A stretch of DNA of 64,000 bases, from positions 23,535,577 to 23,599,576 of the forward strand of contig NC_084462.1 in assembly GCF_027409185.1 (NCBI RefSeq). Direction: 5' to 3'. The notes under the pieces are model-generated. The model saw only the letters and a list, made by a program, of their open reading frames with translations. It was not told the DNA's origin and searched no databases. This DNA comes from Cynocephalus volans. Lineage: Eukaryota; Chordata; Mammalia; Dermoptera; Cynocephalidae. This document shows positions 51,432 through 62,890 of this stretch, one piece after another (position 1 is the stretch's first letter; each line of letters opens with the position of its first letter). A program made the position numbers and the translations under genes.

Positions 51432-51502
51432 TGAACTGAATGAACTCACTGGCTTTCTCCTTTCTGTTTGTCCCTAGCTGCCCATGAAATCAGATCAGTA
51501 CA
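51432..51502 (+). promoter_or_regulatory. Distal PXR/CAR-type enhancer module (XREM-like) of CYP3A gene 2
   Basis: Seen directly: TGAACT half-sites at 51432-51437 and 51441-51446 form a direct repeat with 3-bp spacer. TGAAAT-CAGATC-AGTACA at 51485-51502 forms an imperfect everted repeat with 6-bp spacer. Known: the human CYP3A4 xenobiotic-responsive enhancer module, near -7.8 to -7.6 kb, has a DR3 followed by an ER6 (TGAAATcatgtcGGTTCA). Here the module lies about 7.5 kb before the inferred start site of gene 2, with the two elements in the same order. Assignment as the XREM counterpart rests on my memory of the human sequence. Confidence 0.6.
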
Positions 51503-51859
51503 AGCTACCTATGAGACAGAATAATATTACATTTTTTTCAGTGATTTTCAAACTTTGCACTCTTTTCATCCTGGGATCCCCAAGCTGGATTCCTCAAAAG
51601 ATACAACAATTACAACAACAACAATAAACATGTAAAAGGTCGTTCCCATTTACAGCAAAAAGTCAGTTGATTGATGGGATTTCCTTTATTTTAGAATTGT
51701 TACTATTTTTGAAAAGGTCATATGTGCACATGGTAAAACATTAAAATGGTAGAAGAGGATAATGTTTTCATTTATTAATGATGCTGTCATTTTTTGGTAG
51801 ACACTTTTAGCAGATAAAGGAAATTCCCTGCTATTAGTTATTTAAGACTTTTATATCAT

Positions 51860-52165
51860 AAGTGAGAGTTAGATATGGTCAAATTATTTGTCTGAAGAGA
51901 TTGAGAAAATATGACTTTTCTCCTTTAATCTATTGATATGATCATTGGTATCTATATATTTTTTCTACTAACCACCCTTGAATTCCAGAGTGAAATTCAA
52001 CTTGGTCACGGTGTATCATCTTTTGATCACTGCTGGATTTGGTTTGCTACTATTTTGTTGAAGATTTTTACATTGAAGCTCATGAGTGAGACCGGATATA
52101 ATTCCTTTGTTGTCCTGTTTTTTGGTGTGACTTGCTTTCATAGAATGAGTTAGGGATGATGCTCT
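51860..52165 (-). mobile_element. L1 ORF2 fragment, antisense
   Basis: Antisense ORF2: TTTAATCTATTGATATGATC, AACCACCCTTGAATTCCAGA, TTCAACTTGGTCACGGTGTA, TTGTTGAAGATTTTTACATT. It lies between the XREM-like module and the gene 2 promoter. Confidence 0.8.
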
Positions 52166-52429
52166 GATTTTCAGTTCTATACATTGATTTGACACTTTGG
52201 GTTCTCTCAGCTTCAGCTCTAGATGGCTGTCAATGGTCCATGCCTCCTAGTAGTTAAGCCCCTGTGCAGTCCTCTCTCCTTTCTGATGTTCTGATGGGTC
52301 CAGTGATCTGTACTTTTTAAAAGCTCACTGTGCACTTGGAGTGTAACGTGCATCCTGGGTTGACAGCCACTGTGTGTTCCTCCGTAGGAACTGGGAGCAT
52401 GCAGTAGTGGGACCCTCCCCACCACCTGC

Positions 52430-52830
52430 CTGCTGAGGCAGTAGAAGAGCCTTGTTGGGGAAGACGATGGCCTAAGTTGACTCCTGAAGGATGGTCAGGA
52501 ATTTACCAGATGGAAAATGGGTTTGGCCTACTCCAGTCTGAAGAACAGCCTGTGCAGACACAAGGAGATGTGGACATGTCACATTTGGGGAGTTTGGGGA
52601 GTGGCAAATCATACTATTTGCTTAAAACATCTCATCCATATGGAGAAATGGACTGAGACAAGACTGAAGTAGCCAGCTGTGGGCAGATGAATGAGTCTTG
52701 CATTGCTACCTGGAGACATTTAGCTTTTATCCTATGATGACGGGGGCAGTTGGAACAATTAAAGCAAAGGAGGAAAGTTGTAAGATTTGTGTTTTACTCG
52801 GCTCTCTCTGGTGACTGAGTAGGGGGGATT
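52430..52830. repeat. Ancient mammalian interspersed repeat, unassigned
   Basis: Phrases such as AGCTTTTATCCTATGATGAC and AGATTTGTGTTTTACTCGGC, then CTCTCTGGTGACTG, resemble the same unassigned ancient family as 48180-48700. Confidence 0.4.
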
Positions 52831-53379
52831 CCCTTGATAAGGCCAGCCTGGGGCCAGGTAAAACATGTTAGGATGGAACTGCAACAATTATGAGAGACAG
52901 CTCAGGCTTTGAAGTTCCTTTGCAACACACCCCATGACGCTTATCTTTTTATTCATTAATTTTCTGTTTCATTAATTTACTTGCACGTGTTCTTGTAAAG
53001 TTTGCTTAATGTTCTGATTTCTCTTGTTCTTTGGTTTAATCACCTTTTACTTTCTGCTTTCCTGGCAACACATATGATTCTGATTGTGACATGTCAGACT
53101 ATTTGCAACATCCAGCTTCTGGCTAATGCCCCGAGTTCAGTAAACACTCAATTTGGTAATGGGTAGAAGGGTGTGCTTGTGATCTTTGTTTTTGTATTCA
53201 CAACCAGTTCTGTAGCATTTTGTAGCCACATTGGCAGTGTACTGGGAAGTGTGGATAAAATATTTATCCCGTGTGAGGCTGACACACCCTGCCGAGTTAT
53301 TTCAGGAGGCCCCTTGGAATCCAAGCACGTATTACACTGGCAAAATTTGGAAGCCTGTGTCCATGCCCTGACTTCATGG

Positions 53380-53530
53380 TATAATCATTTGAGAAAGTCT
53401 CTTGCCCTTCTGTCTTTATCCACATCTGCAAAGTGGGATTTACCATCTTCCCAGCACTAGTTATCTTACAGAGTTGTGAGGATCAATCAAGAGAGATGGG
53501 AAAAAACTTTATAAACTGTAAAGTACCACA
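53380..53530 (+). repeat. MIR fragment
   Basis: TTATCCACATCTGCAAAGTG, then CTTACAGAGTTGTGAGGATC and AAACTTTATAAACTGTAAAG match the MIR 3' half. Confidence 0.6.
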
Positions 53531-53849
53531 GAGATGTTAGTGGTTAGTTTATCAGGAAAAAGACACTCTTGGATGGAGTAGAATGTGAGCAGCCATGAAT
53601 AAGTCCTTGACCTCTTCCTCCTTTTGCTGTAAGGTCTACAGAAGTGCTTATGCCTTAGGGCAAGGGAGCAGAAAGGACGTTCAACTGCAACCCCCATTGT
53701 AGGTGTCATCAACAGGCTTGCTAGGGGTTCTCACCGTGTTCCTCTGCCTGGTCACTATCCATTCAGGAGGCCTGGGTTGTACTGCTAGTTCTCCCACTAA
53801 TTCTGTCTGGCCTTGGGAAAAGCTGAGGCTGTGTTAAAAGATTAGGACC

Positions 53850-54060
53850 TTTCTTCTAAAGCTAGACAATCTAAATTTGAATCCTGGCTGTGCTGGAAAT
53901 TGGTGATGTAAACTTGATGGGTCAGTTAATCTTTCTGTGGCTCAGTTTGCTCATTTGTAAAGTAGCATCATAACAATACCTGTGTCATAGGGTTGTTGGA
54001 CAGATTGAATCAGTTAAAGCAGGCAAAGTACTTAGAATGATAAACATTAGGTGTTGTTGC
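53850..54060 (+). repeat. MIR, sense, nearly full length
   Basis: ATTTGAATCCTGGCTGTGCT, TTAATCTTTCTGTGGCTCAG, CTCATTTGTAAAGTAGCATC, GTCATAGGGTTGTTGGACAG. It is one of the best MIR matches in the window. Confidence 0.8.
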
Positions 54061-54073
54061 CTGAAGTAAGGTA

Positions 54074-54096
54074 GGGGTGTGTGTGTGTGTATGTGT
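54074..54096 (+). repeat. (GT)n microsatellite
   Basis: GGTGTGTGTGTGTGTATGTG. Confidence 0.8.
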
Positions 54097-54407
54097 CCAT
54101 TTCTCTGTCCTGGGAGACAAATCATTCTGGAATATAAAGCTCAGGGCCTACATGGGCTGTTTTCTTTTCCCAGGTTCATCCTATTCCATCTTTGCTCTTT
54201 ATCTTGCCCATAGGATGTCTTGGTTCCTGATGGAGAAGGAGGACCTGGGGGATCCTAAGTGATATAAAAGCGAAGGAAAATGAAGGAGGGGGATGTCTTA
54301 GAAAATCCTAGAGGGACACAGAGGCTGAGGGAGGCAGGCAGTCCTACGGGGGTCTCGTGATTGGGAGGAGGATGATCTTGGTCTTCTTAGGTCAATTCTG
54401 GTCAATT

Positions 54408-54465
54408 TCCCTCACAGACAGATGAGGAAACAGGCCTGGGCTTGCCCAAGGTTTCACCCTGCCAT
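54408..54465 (-). repeat. MIR fragment, antisense
   Basis: AGACAGATGAGGAAACAGGC, then TGCCCAAGGTTTCACCCTG. Confidence 0.5.
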
Positions 54466-54574
54466 CCATGAAGTCCTTTTGATTCTGTTGTCTTTATATC
54501 TTTCAAAGGAGGAGAGAATTAAAGCAAAGATAGAAGAGTCAACTGTGTTAAATACTGCTGGGAGCTTAAGTAAA

Positions 54575-54730
54575 GTGTTCTTGTATTTCATCGCATTTAT
54601 CTCAATTCGTAATTCTATATTAATTTGTGTGATTGTTTGTTTAGAGTCTCTTTCCTTGTTAGAGTGTAAGCTTCATGAGGATAAGGACCTAACTCTATTA
54701 TATTTAGTGCCTGCGATGTGGTCTGAACAC
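54575..54730 (+). repeat. L2 LINE 3' fragment (tentative)
   Basis: TTAGAGTGTAAGCTTCATGA and GGATAAGGACCTAACTC, then TTTAGTGCCTGCGA. Confidence 0.5.
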
Positions 54731-54986
54731 ATCAGACATACAGCACAACCAACATACAATGGTGTTGAGGTGAGGCAGCCACCTCTCCAGTGCCAAAAGA
54801 GAATGTCCATGGACCTGCCACTCTCTTCACTACCACCTCCCCCAACCATGAGGCCCAGAGGCTACTCTCCACCTCCAGTCACCAAAACTTAGATACCACC
54901 TCGTTACCCCCAACAGGCAAGATCAAGTTTCACCCTACTGAGAAGAATAAGGACTTGAGAACTGAGTTACAGAAAAATAATTTTGC

Positions 54987-55008
54987 TTTTTTTTTTTTTT
55001 TTTTTTTT
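54987..55008 (+). repeat. Poly(T) tract
   Basis: About 22 T in a row. Confidence 0.9.
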
Positions 55009-55816
55009 TGTATTTAAAAATTGTAACCTGTGAAGTTTGAATCTAAAACAGTAATCATTCTGGAGCAATGCTGCCTCCCCATACCATGAGCAATTCACTT
55101 GGCCCATGGAAGTCACAACAAGCTTCCCAGAAGAAGTACCACTTGGGCTAACAAAAAAGGACAGAAATATCGGACTGATGGTGCTCTTTGTATCACCAAG
55201 TCTCTGGACAACCTCCCCATCTATGCTGATAACTCAGCCTTATGCTTCTCAGAAGGTTATTTATGATATCACTTTCACCCACTGCTAAGGAGACCGAGAA
55301 AGAAGATGAGTCATTCAATGTTAATAAGGACACTATGTCTCTCATACCTGTATAATTACCTTTACTTGTCTTTGCTTTAATTATCTGTATATTGGTGTCT
55401 ATCTTCAACCAGAATAATGTCTGGGCCTTAGTCATATTTGTACCCATAGCTCTTGGAGCAGAGCTTTAAAAGTACAGAGGAATGCTTTAATACACAAGTG
55501 AGTAGATGAGAGACATAGGGTGGTCGGGATGTTCTTCCAATACATAGTGTTTTTCTTCACACGTTCAGCACAATTCTTAGTAGGTAAGTCTCTTAGTAGG
55601 CGTTACCTTCTGTGGAATTAGGTGGCACAAAGAACATGCCTTCTATTATTTCCCCTTGCAGAGTAAGACTATTTGCTTTGCTTAGTACGTGGTGCTGGCT
55701 ACATTTTAGTCCCAGCCAATGACCAGCCTATTAGTGTTGACATAGATTCCAACCAGTTGGACCAGGTCCTGAGGTAGGTAGAGCAGGTGGATGGTCATAT
55801 TAGAATTAGTTATAAA

Positions 55817-56300
55817 ATACCTTAGTCCATTTTTTGTTGCTTATAGCAGAATGCCTGAAACTGGGTACTTTATAAAGAAGACAATTATTTCTCACAGTTC
55901 TGGAGGTTTGGAAGTCCAATGTTGGGGGGTCTCATTTGGTGAGGCTCTTCTTGCTGGTGAGGACTCTCTGCCGAGCCACAAGATGGTACAAGGTATCACA
56001 TAGTGAGGGGGCTAGTATGTGCAAACTCAGGTCTCTCTTCCTCTTCTTATAAAGCCACCAGACCCACTCTCTTGATCACCCATTAATCCATTAACCCATT
56101 GTTTCTTTGATCCCTGAATGTGTGAATTCATCCATCAGGGCAGAGCTCTCATGACCACATCAATTGTTAAATGATTCATATTTCAAATACCATAGGTAGA
56201 TTTCTCACCTTCCTTATTAGATATGTCCTTATCTGTTGCAATGGTGATTAAGTTTCAATATGAGTTTCAGAGGGGACAGACATTTAAACTATAGCATCAA
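55817..56300 (-). mobile_element. MaLR-type solo LTR (MST-like), antisense
   Basis: TTTGTTGCTTATAGCAGAAT, TGAAACTGGGTACTTTATAA, TCACAGTTCTGGAGGTTTGG, CTTATAAAGCCACCAGACCC, ATTCATCCATCAGGGCAGAG and AGTTTCAGAGGGGACAGACA give the MST LTR in reverse complement, end to end. No internal retroviral genes flank it. Confidence 0.85.
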
Positions 56301-58740
56301 CTTAGACAAATACATGTTTTGGAGGAAGATAAAAATGCAGTTTTCACAGGAGTTTTGTTTCCAAGAAGTACAAATAAGGCCTTGGGTTTAGGTGAGCTAA
56401 TTAAGTTGTGGATTGTTAACAGATGACACTCTTATCAGTCCTTGTTTGGATGTATTCTGTGTACTTCTCTAGTTGGGATCATAGACAGGGAGATCCCACA
56501 CAACAGCACCCTTAGTATGGTCATGCCTTGCGCTTTTTTTGTCTGTGGTGAGATGAGATGGAGTCCTTTGCTTGGGGAGCTGTTTGAGTAACCATGGAGA
56601 TAGGGACTAGCATCTAAACCAATTTGTTTTTGCAGTCTTGGATCTTGCTATTTCCCATAGTGACCCTTATCAGGAATGATAGGTGCTAAATAATGGACTT
56701 TTCAATCTCTACATTACCTTATGTAAAATATTTTGTTGTGATCAATAGCTGTTGCAAAGACACTTGCAGTCTCTAAGTTCAGTTTCTACATTTGTAAACC
56801 AGGAATAGGAGCATGACCCTATTTAATAGTGTCCAGTGGAGCCATTGGAAGGACGCAGAATTCCCTGGGTTTTCAGTCCTACTTTTCCTAAGGATTGTCT
56901 CCCACCTCCCCATGTCTGTTCTTTGCTGATATTCTAGCTTGCTGTCACTTCTTTCTGTAATTGCCTCTCTGTTGGGCTCTGCTATCCCAGAGAATCCAGA
57001 GTATTCCACATGCACACTTCCTTTCCTGCGTGTTTCTGTCTGTCACTCCACTGGGAGGCTGTTCCTGAGGAAGGGGAGATTGTGGCTTCTAGCCCACACC
57101 TGGCACAATACCTACACGTGATGTTCACCCACTTGGCTTGAATCAGTGCACGAATGAATAGATGTATTGTTGCATTACACTTGCCAGGAGCGAGGGATTT
57201 TACTCAGTGCTTGGAGGAGAAATCCTTAACCCAAGGTTACAAACTATGATGGTAGACATTTCAGTCTGCTTGACAAGCTCCCAAGGAAAGAAAGGGAGGC
57301 AGGTGAGATAGTTGTGACTTAATACATTTTACCAATGAGGTGTCCACCTACTCAGGCCAGTGTCGGGCAGCCTTGGGCACTTACAAGCAAGACAGATGGG
57401 AAGAGTTGGTGAGGTACGGGTGTCAGCTTCTGCAGAAGAGCTGAAAGTGGGAAAGGATAACAATAAAAGGAAGTACACAAGAACAGCTTAAACTTCTCTC
57501 TGTTGAGTTTTAAGAACTTTGAGGTATTGTTTGTCACTTAATCCATGATTCCTCAGGCCAAGCTTATATGGAACATGGGTCAGAGTGATGATAATGAGCC
57601 CGTGTGATTCCCAAATGCTCAGCCATGGGATCTCTGCCATCAGGAGTGCAGCGGGGGCTCACAGGTGACAGTGACTGCTGCTGCAGTCCTCCTCCTATGG
57701 GCTCCTGGGGCCTGTTCTCCACCCATTAGAAAACCCCCCATTCATTGTAAAGCAGGAAGCCATATGGTCTGATCTCCACTGCCCCAAAGAGAAAGCTCGA
57801 ATCATCTTTTTGGAGCTCTGGATGCTGTGTGTGCTGCCTGTAGTGACATCTACTACGTCATTGGTGGCTAAGGGGGTTGGGATCCATCTGGCCGTCCAGG
57901 CTGCCGCTCTCTCCTTCTCTCCCTTTTTATCCACAGTTCTTCGACATGCAGTCTTTCCAGAGAGAGGGGGCTATTCTTTTGTTAAGAATCTGTCTAAATT
58001 GCTGTCTACTGCAGGACCATCTCAGGGACTGTTCAGGAAGCAGCATGAATCTGTACTGGTTGCTGCAGCCATCAGCTCCATATCTTGCATGTTGTGTGGC
58101 TCTTTGAGGGGCCCTGATGCCAACAGAATCTTGGTAGATCACTGTGAACTTGCAGCGATGGCAGATGAGGCCCAGGCAAGCCTTCTTGCTGTATAATAAT
58201 ACAGGAAGATGGAGTGGTCACAAAAAGTCACAGGGAAATGACACGCAAGAACCCAGCAATCTCACCCAACTCAGCTCAAGCAACCAGCAGCAAGCCCTCT
58301 CTGTGGAAGTCACTCTGCTGGAGACTAGGGAGATTATGGTGAATGGTCCTCAGACTGTTCCCTCGAGAATCTCATGGTGTGGTACAGGAAACATGTGCTA
58401 GAGTGAAGAGAGGATAAAAACAGTTGTGTGGGGGGAATAGAAGTTGCCCAGAGGAGGAGGTGGTTGCATATGTTTGAGGAAGTTGGTGAGGAAAGTGTCT
58501 AACAGAAAGAAGGGATTCTGTCTGAGTTGGTTTTGGAAGGAAGAGTAGGAGACTTGTATGGGGCACAGGGGATTCTAGGCAGAGGAAACTACCTGGGCAA
58601 AGATCTGTAGGTATAGCACGATTGGATGGATTTCAAGTATTTTGGAATGATGGCAGCATGGAGACCAGAGCAGGATAGAGATTTAATGCCAATGGCTTCA
58701 CTTCAGTTTCTGACAAGAACCCATGACCTTTGAGCTTGTT
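56301..58740. other. Upstream region of CYP3A gene 2
   Basis: 2.4 kb with no repeat that I can name. The longest open frame is 57810-58196 (see findings). This part has no counterpart in the window for gene 1, whose upstream DNA lies off the left edge. Confidence 0.5.
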
Positions 58741-58757
58741 GATAATATTGATTGAGT

Positions 58758-58764
58758 TGTTTAT
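58758..58764 (+). promoter_or_regulatory. FOXA/HNF3-type site in gene 2 promoter
   Basis: TGTTTAT matches the FOXA core TRTTTAY and lies 18 bp before the ER6, a spacing like that in the human CYP3A4 proximal promoter. FOXA sites are common by chance, so this relies on context. Confidence 0.55.
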
Positions 58765-58781
58765 TGATTGACCACAGAATA

Positions 58782-58799
58782 TGAATTCAAAGGAGGTCA
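58782..58799 (+). promoter_or_regulatory. Proximal ER6 (PXR/CAR-RXR element) of CYP3A gene 2
   Basis: TGAATT-CAAAGG-AGGTCA is an everted repeat with exactly 6 bp between half-sites. The human CYP3A4 proximal ER6 is TGAACTcaaaggAGGTCA, so only one base differs. It lies about 155-172 bp before the inferred start site, as in human. It would bind PXR-RXR or CAR-RXR and confer induction by xenobiotics. Confidence 0.88.
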
Positions 58800-58806
58800 A
58801 AGTAGT

Positions 58807-59057
58807 GGTGTCCATGATCCTTTGCCAACCGCCAGGGTGCAGAGGGCACCGGAATTCCTCCAGCTGCAGGAGGAGCACAGGTGGCCCTTCTACTGGCTGC
58901 TGCTCTGGCCCCACCTCTCTCCTCAGCACATAAATACTCCAGGTAGCCCCAGTGAATCAGTGCTGGGCAGGGCAGGAAAGCTGTGTCTGCACAGCTCGGC
59001 AAGGAGCCGCACACAGAGCCAAAAGGAAAACCCAGAGAAGAGAATTGGGGAAGGAAA
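58807..59057 (+). promoter_or_regulatory. Core promoter and 5' UTR of CYP3A gene 2
   Basis: Duplicate of 1-251. TATA-like CATAAATA is at 58929-58936; the inferred start site is at about 58954-58961, about 100 bp before the ATG. Confidence 0.85.
58929..58936 (+). promoter_or_regulatory. TATA box of CYP3A gene 2
   Basis: CATAAATA, identical to the copy at 123-130. Confidence 0.78.
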
Positions 59058-59134
59058 ATGGCGATGGACCTGATCCCAGACTTTTCCCTGGGAAGCTGGG
59101 TTCTCCTGGCTACAAGCCTGGTGCTCATCTATCT
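59058..59134 (+). CDS. CYP3A: CYP3A gene 2, coding exon 1
   Basis: Protein-identical to exon 1 of gene 1, with the same two start codons (59058 and 59064). The base just before the first ATG differs (A here, G there), leaving the -3 purine intact. Confidence 0.94.
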
Positions 59135-62100
59135 GTGAGTAACTGTCCAGGCTTGTCTGCTCTGTGATCTTGGACTTGAAGTGTTAACCAGGCCTCTCTT
59201 TTCCTTATCTGTTTTGAAGTTCAAGAGAGAGAATGGAGGGGAGGTTACTTAAGCTTTGGATGCTACAAACACATAAGGGATTATTATTAATCTTATGCTG
59301 ATCCATTGAAGGAGTGAAGAAGCAATCGCCTTCCCCTCTGCCCCCTGCCATTCAGCTCCCACCTCTGTGACTAGGAGGGTTTAGTGACCTCGTTTGGTCC
59401 TGGGGATAATCTTCTGATTGGCTTTCAGTTTGGACCTAACTAAGCAAGCAGAATTCAGCAGCGGCAGAATACAAATAACTGGCCTCCATGTGCAGTGGGA
59501 TCCTCATCCCCTTTTCATGCTCTGGGGATTCTGGGCATAAGAGGGTTTGGTTTGGTTTCTGTCTCATAAACTTCACCTTCTGAGCTCCGTGTCTGCTGCA
59601 AGAGATGTGTAGAAGGATTGTCCCCTGTGGACGTGGGTGGGTCCTGCTCCCCTCCCTTCCACCCCCCAGGATCATTAAGCAAATACCATGGAGCACTGAA
59701 GACTTCACGGGATACTCAGACTTGTCTCTTCCCTCTTTTCTGTGTCCCTCCCCTGGAATTCCCTCCCTCCTGAAACTCAGTTCCTCCAGCCTGTGATATG
59801 CAGAGCTATTTCCCTCTAAATGAGGAATCTTTAGAGCAAAGGAGACCAGGCAGAACTCTTGAAGTTATATTCTTTTACATTTTTCTTCCAGTCTCTGTGA
59901 GTTAAGCCTCAGTATAGAGATTTATTTCTTCTGTGATATGAAATCTACTAGTAGCCTGAGAAAGCAAGATCCCCAAAAGCCAATCTGGATTTTAAGTTTT
60001 TTTTTCACTCTAAGTTTCGGGGGAGAAGGATTAATCAAAACCATCTGGTAGAGGAATTCCTTTCAGTGGTAGGATTTGGAGCAAGTGGAGGGAAATGTAT
60101 ATTTCCATGTGTGGGTGGGACAGGCTCCCCCCATGCCAGATTTGACTTCCATCTCCATCTCTCTTCAAGAGTAGAGAATCATGACGACATGAAAATGGAA
60201 AATATCTACTTGGTTATAATTCTTTGAAAGAAAGGTTGAAAATTTAGGATACTGTGGCAACATATTTTCCTTCCAATGACACTTAAAAATTAATTGACAT
60301 GGTTTAATTTCATTCTATTTAATATCAGATTTTTAAAAATTGAGGTAAGAGTATTTCCAGTGTGTTTGTTACAAAGGATAAAAGAGGGTTGTTGGTTCAG
60401 TGCTTGTGATAACAGAAGCTGTAATATAACCTCAGTTTGCTAGAATAATGTCAGGAATATGAGTCTAATGCGGAAATATGAACCTTTATGACATAGGTCC
60501 CACATGTGTTTTTAAATATACCTGCCCAACAGGTTATTTTAATCCCTTAGTTTTAAATATACCTGCTTAGCAGTTTATCTTAATCTCAGTGCAGATAAGT
60601 AAGCAAGACCTTGTGCCAATGATGATATAAAAGGTATGTGGGTAGGAATCAGGATGAAGTGGGAGAATATTCCTTACCCTTCCAGAAAGAATTCCCAGAG
60701 GTATTCTTCATGGTTCTTGGCCCCTACTGGAGGACACATGAAGGGCAGATGGTTTAGCATGTCAAGTGCTTGAAGCCTGGGGACAGGGACACTGTCTAAG
60801 TCACTCTTTGTGTGGTCTGTTTGGAAGTAGAGCTGTCACTAGTGAATCTGGGAGCTGAGCAACCAACTCTGCAGCCTTAGAAGACATTGGTGCAGCCCCG
60901 GGTTTAATAGTTGTATAGCAGACAATGCCTTCATTATGCCAACACGATGTAAATGTAATAAAATAATTGGGTTTTCTGTTAGCCTCTTCATTTGTACCAA
61001 AAGCAGCATGTCTCTAGTAAAAAGAGGGGAGCTGGAAAGGAACCAAGGAATTCACCCAGCCTACTGTCTGCCTTTATATAGTCCTATGTGAGATTTGACA
61101 GGCCCCCCTTGAGGGCCACTGTTGCTGGCACATTAACTCAGTTGCTTGGCCTCACTTGAGAGTTCATGTAACACACTGAAAATTCAGAAGCAGAAATTAG
61201 TCTAATTGATTTGCCATGGTTGCAATAGCAAGGGAAGGAACTGGAGTGGGACTAAACAAGGTTATCCTGGTTTGAGCAGTTGGTGCACACCTTTCCATGG
61301 ACAGTTCTGGGCAAGGGACCCAAAGCCCAGCTGGGCCTGGCTGAGATGCCTCTGCTGGGTCCTTCCAATACACCTCCCTTAGTACAATTTTGGTCTTATT
61401 TTATCTAGGTTTACTGGATTTGTACAGGATATTTGAAACCCACACTGTCTTAAAGACTAACGTCTGAAAAAGAGGAAACAGCATCTTAATCCAAATGTCT
61501 AGAACATTTTATGGTAACTGATTTTATGTTATCTTTTGCTGAAATTTGGAAGGCCCCATCTCTTTTGTCTAAAGCCTTTGTGTGGCATGTAGAACCATTT
61601 CTACACAGCACACTTTACATTCGTGTTTTCCTAATTTGCCTCTATGGGTCTACCTGGTAGCTTCATGGTTAAAATGGTTGCTGGCAGCCTCTTCCCTCAG
61701 CCTCTCTCCTTCCCCCAGTCTGCCATCTCTCAGTAACATCAGAGTGGGAAGGTCTCCAAGGAACCAGAACTCTGGTTGTGGAAGTCCATACATGACACCT
61801 CAAAGATGAGTTGCAGGCAGGCCAGCCATAGGGAGCTCCAGCCTTAATAGATATTTGTACGGAGAATGTTGATGTAAAGAGGTGGTGAACTAACTGTTTT
61901 GTGATTGGCCATCTTGAACAAATGGGTGTTCCTAGCAGTGCTTATCAGGTGAGTACAGCCAGTTGGAAGCCAGATTCTGTGAGGGAGGAATGGCCTGGAA
62001 ATAGTCTTTATTGGTTAGTTCCTCTGCACGGTGTCATTCAGGAAGCACATGGGTCGATATCATCATTCCCTGTAGCTCAAATCAACCAGATTGTCTGACA

Positions 62101-62890
62101 GTGAAAGCTTGGGTGTAGCTGAGAAGTGCTCACATTTCTATGAGGCCAATGAAAGCCTCAAACACAGTTCTTGTTCTATAGAAATAAGAACTTGTGACCG
62201 CTCCAAGGTCTCTGTGTGAAGGCAGATTTGAAATGGACCAGATTTTAAAATAGGATCTGGGCTTAGAGAGAATGAAAAGCACCAAAGCCTCTGAGCAAAC
62301 TGTAGGAACAGTGTCACCATATGTTCTCAGTGGCGCTCTGTGATTGAGTGGGTACAGTTATGTAAAATCTCATCATTGTAGCAGAAAAAAATTTTTTCTG
62401 CCTTTTTACCTAGAATGAGAAAATACCTAATCATGGTAGAGTTGTCAACTTACTAAGTAGACATAGGTAAATGAAATGCCCTAGAAGAATTCCAGCCTGA
62501 CTCTTTCAGGAGTGCTCAAGTTTGGGGATGTGTATCAAGCATTAACTCTAAGATAGGGACCATGAAGACTTCTGCTGCTTTTAGCTAATCATTGCGTCTT
62601 TTGAGGGGTCTCCCAGTGGAGGCAGGAAAGGAGATTAGGAAGTAATGTAATTTTTGCTGTATGAGTTGCTGTTGTTATTTATGGCCTACATGTTACCTCC
62701 GTCACTTGATAGTTAGTTTCTGAGTCATTGACTAGTCAGCCCCTGTATCTACAAAGTCACAATTGCTGTGATCTGGTTTTCTCTTTTACTTTTTAGATAT
62801 GGAACCCATACACATGGACTATTTAAGAAGATAGGAATTCCTGGGCCAACACCTCTGCCTGTGCTGGGAACTATTGCAGGATACTTCAAG
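59058..62890 (+). CDS. CYP3A: Second CYP3A gene, 5' part (exons 1-2 only; continues off the right edge)
   Basis: Join: 59058-59134, 62797-62890, in phase 0 at the end of exon 2. The encoded 57 residues equal those of gene 1 except Ala for Thr at residue 51. The double ATG, the donor CT/GTGAGT and the acceptor CTTTTTAG are all kept. The frame is open and the promoter complete, so the visible part looks functional, but the state of exons 3-13 is unknown. Head-to-tail with gene 1; ATG-to-ATG distance 58806 bp. Confidence 0.93.
59135..62796 (+). other. Intron 1 of CYP3A gene 2
   Basis: Aligns with 329-3990. Near-identical to about 61310, then alternating diverged and conserved blocks. Confidence 0.85.
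62797..62890 (+). CDS. CYP3A: CYP3A gene 2, coding exon 2
   Basis: 94 bp, one base different from gene 1 exon 2 (ACA to GCA, Thr51Ala), with intact splice sites. Confidence 0.94.

Noticed and set aside
54422-54892. 156-codon frame
   Set aside because: Runs through MIR and L2 fragments; not a gene.
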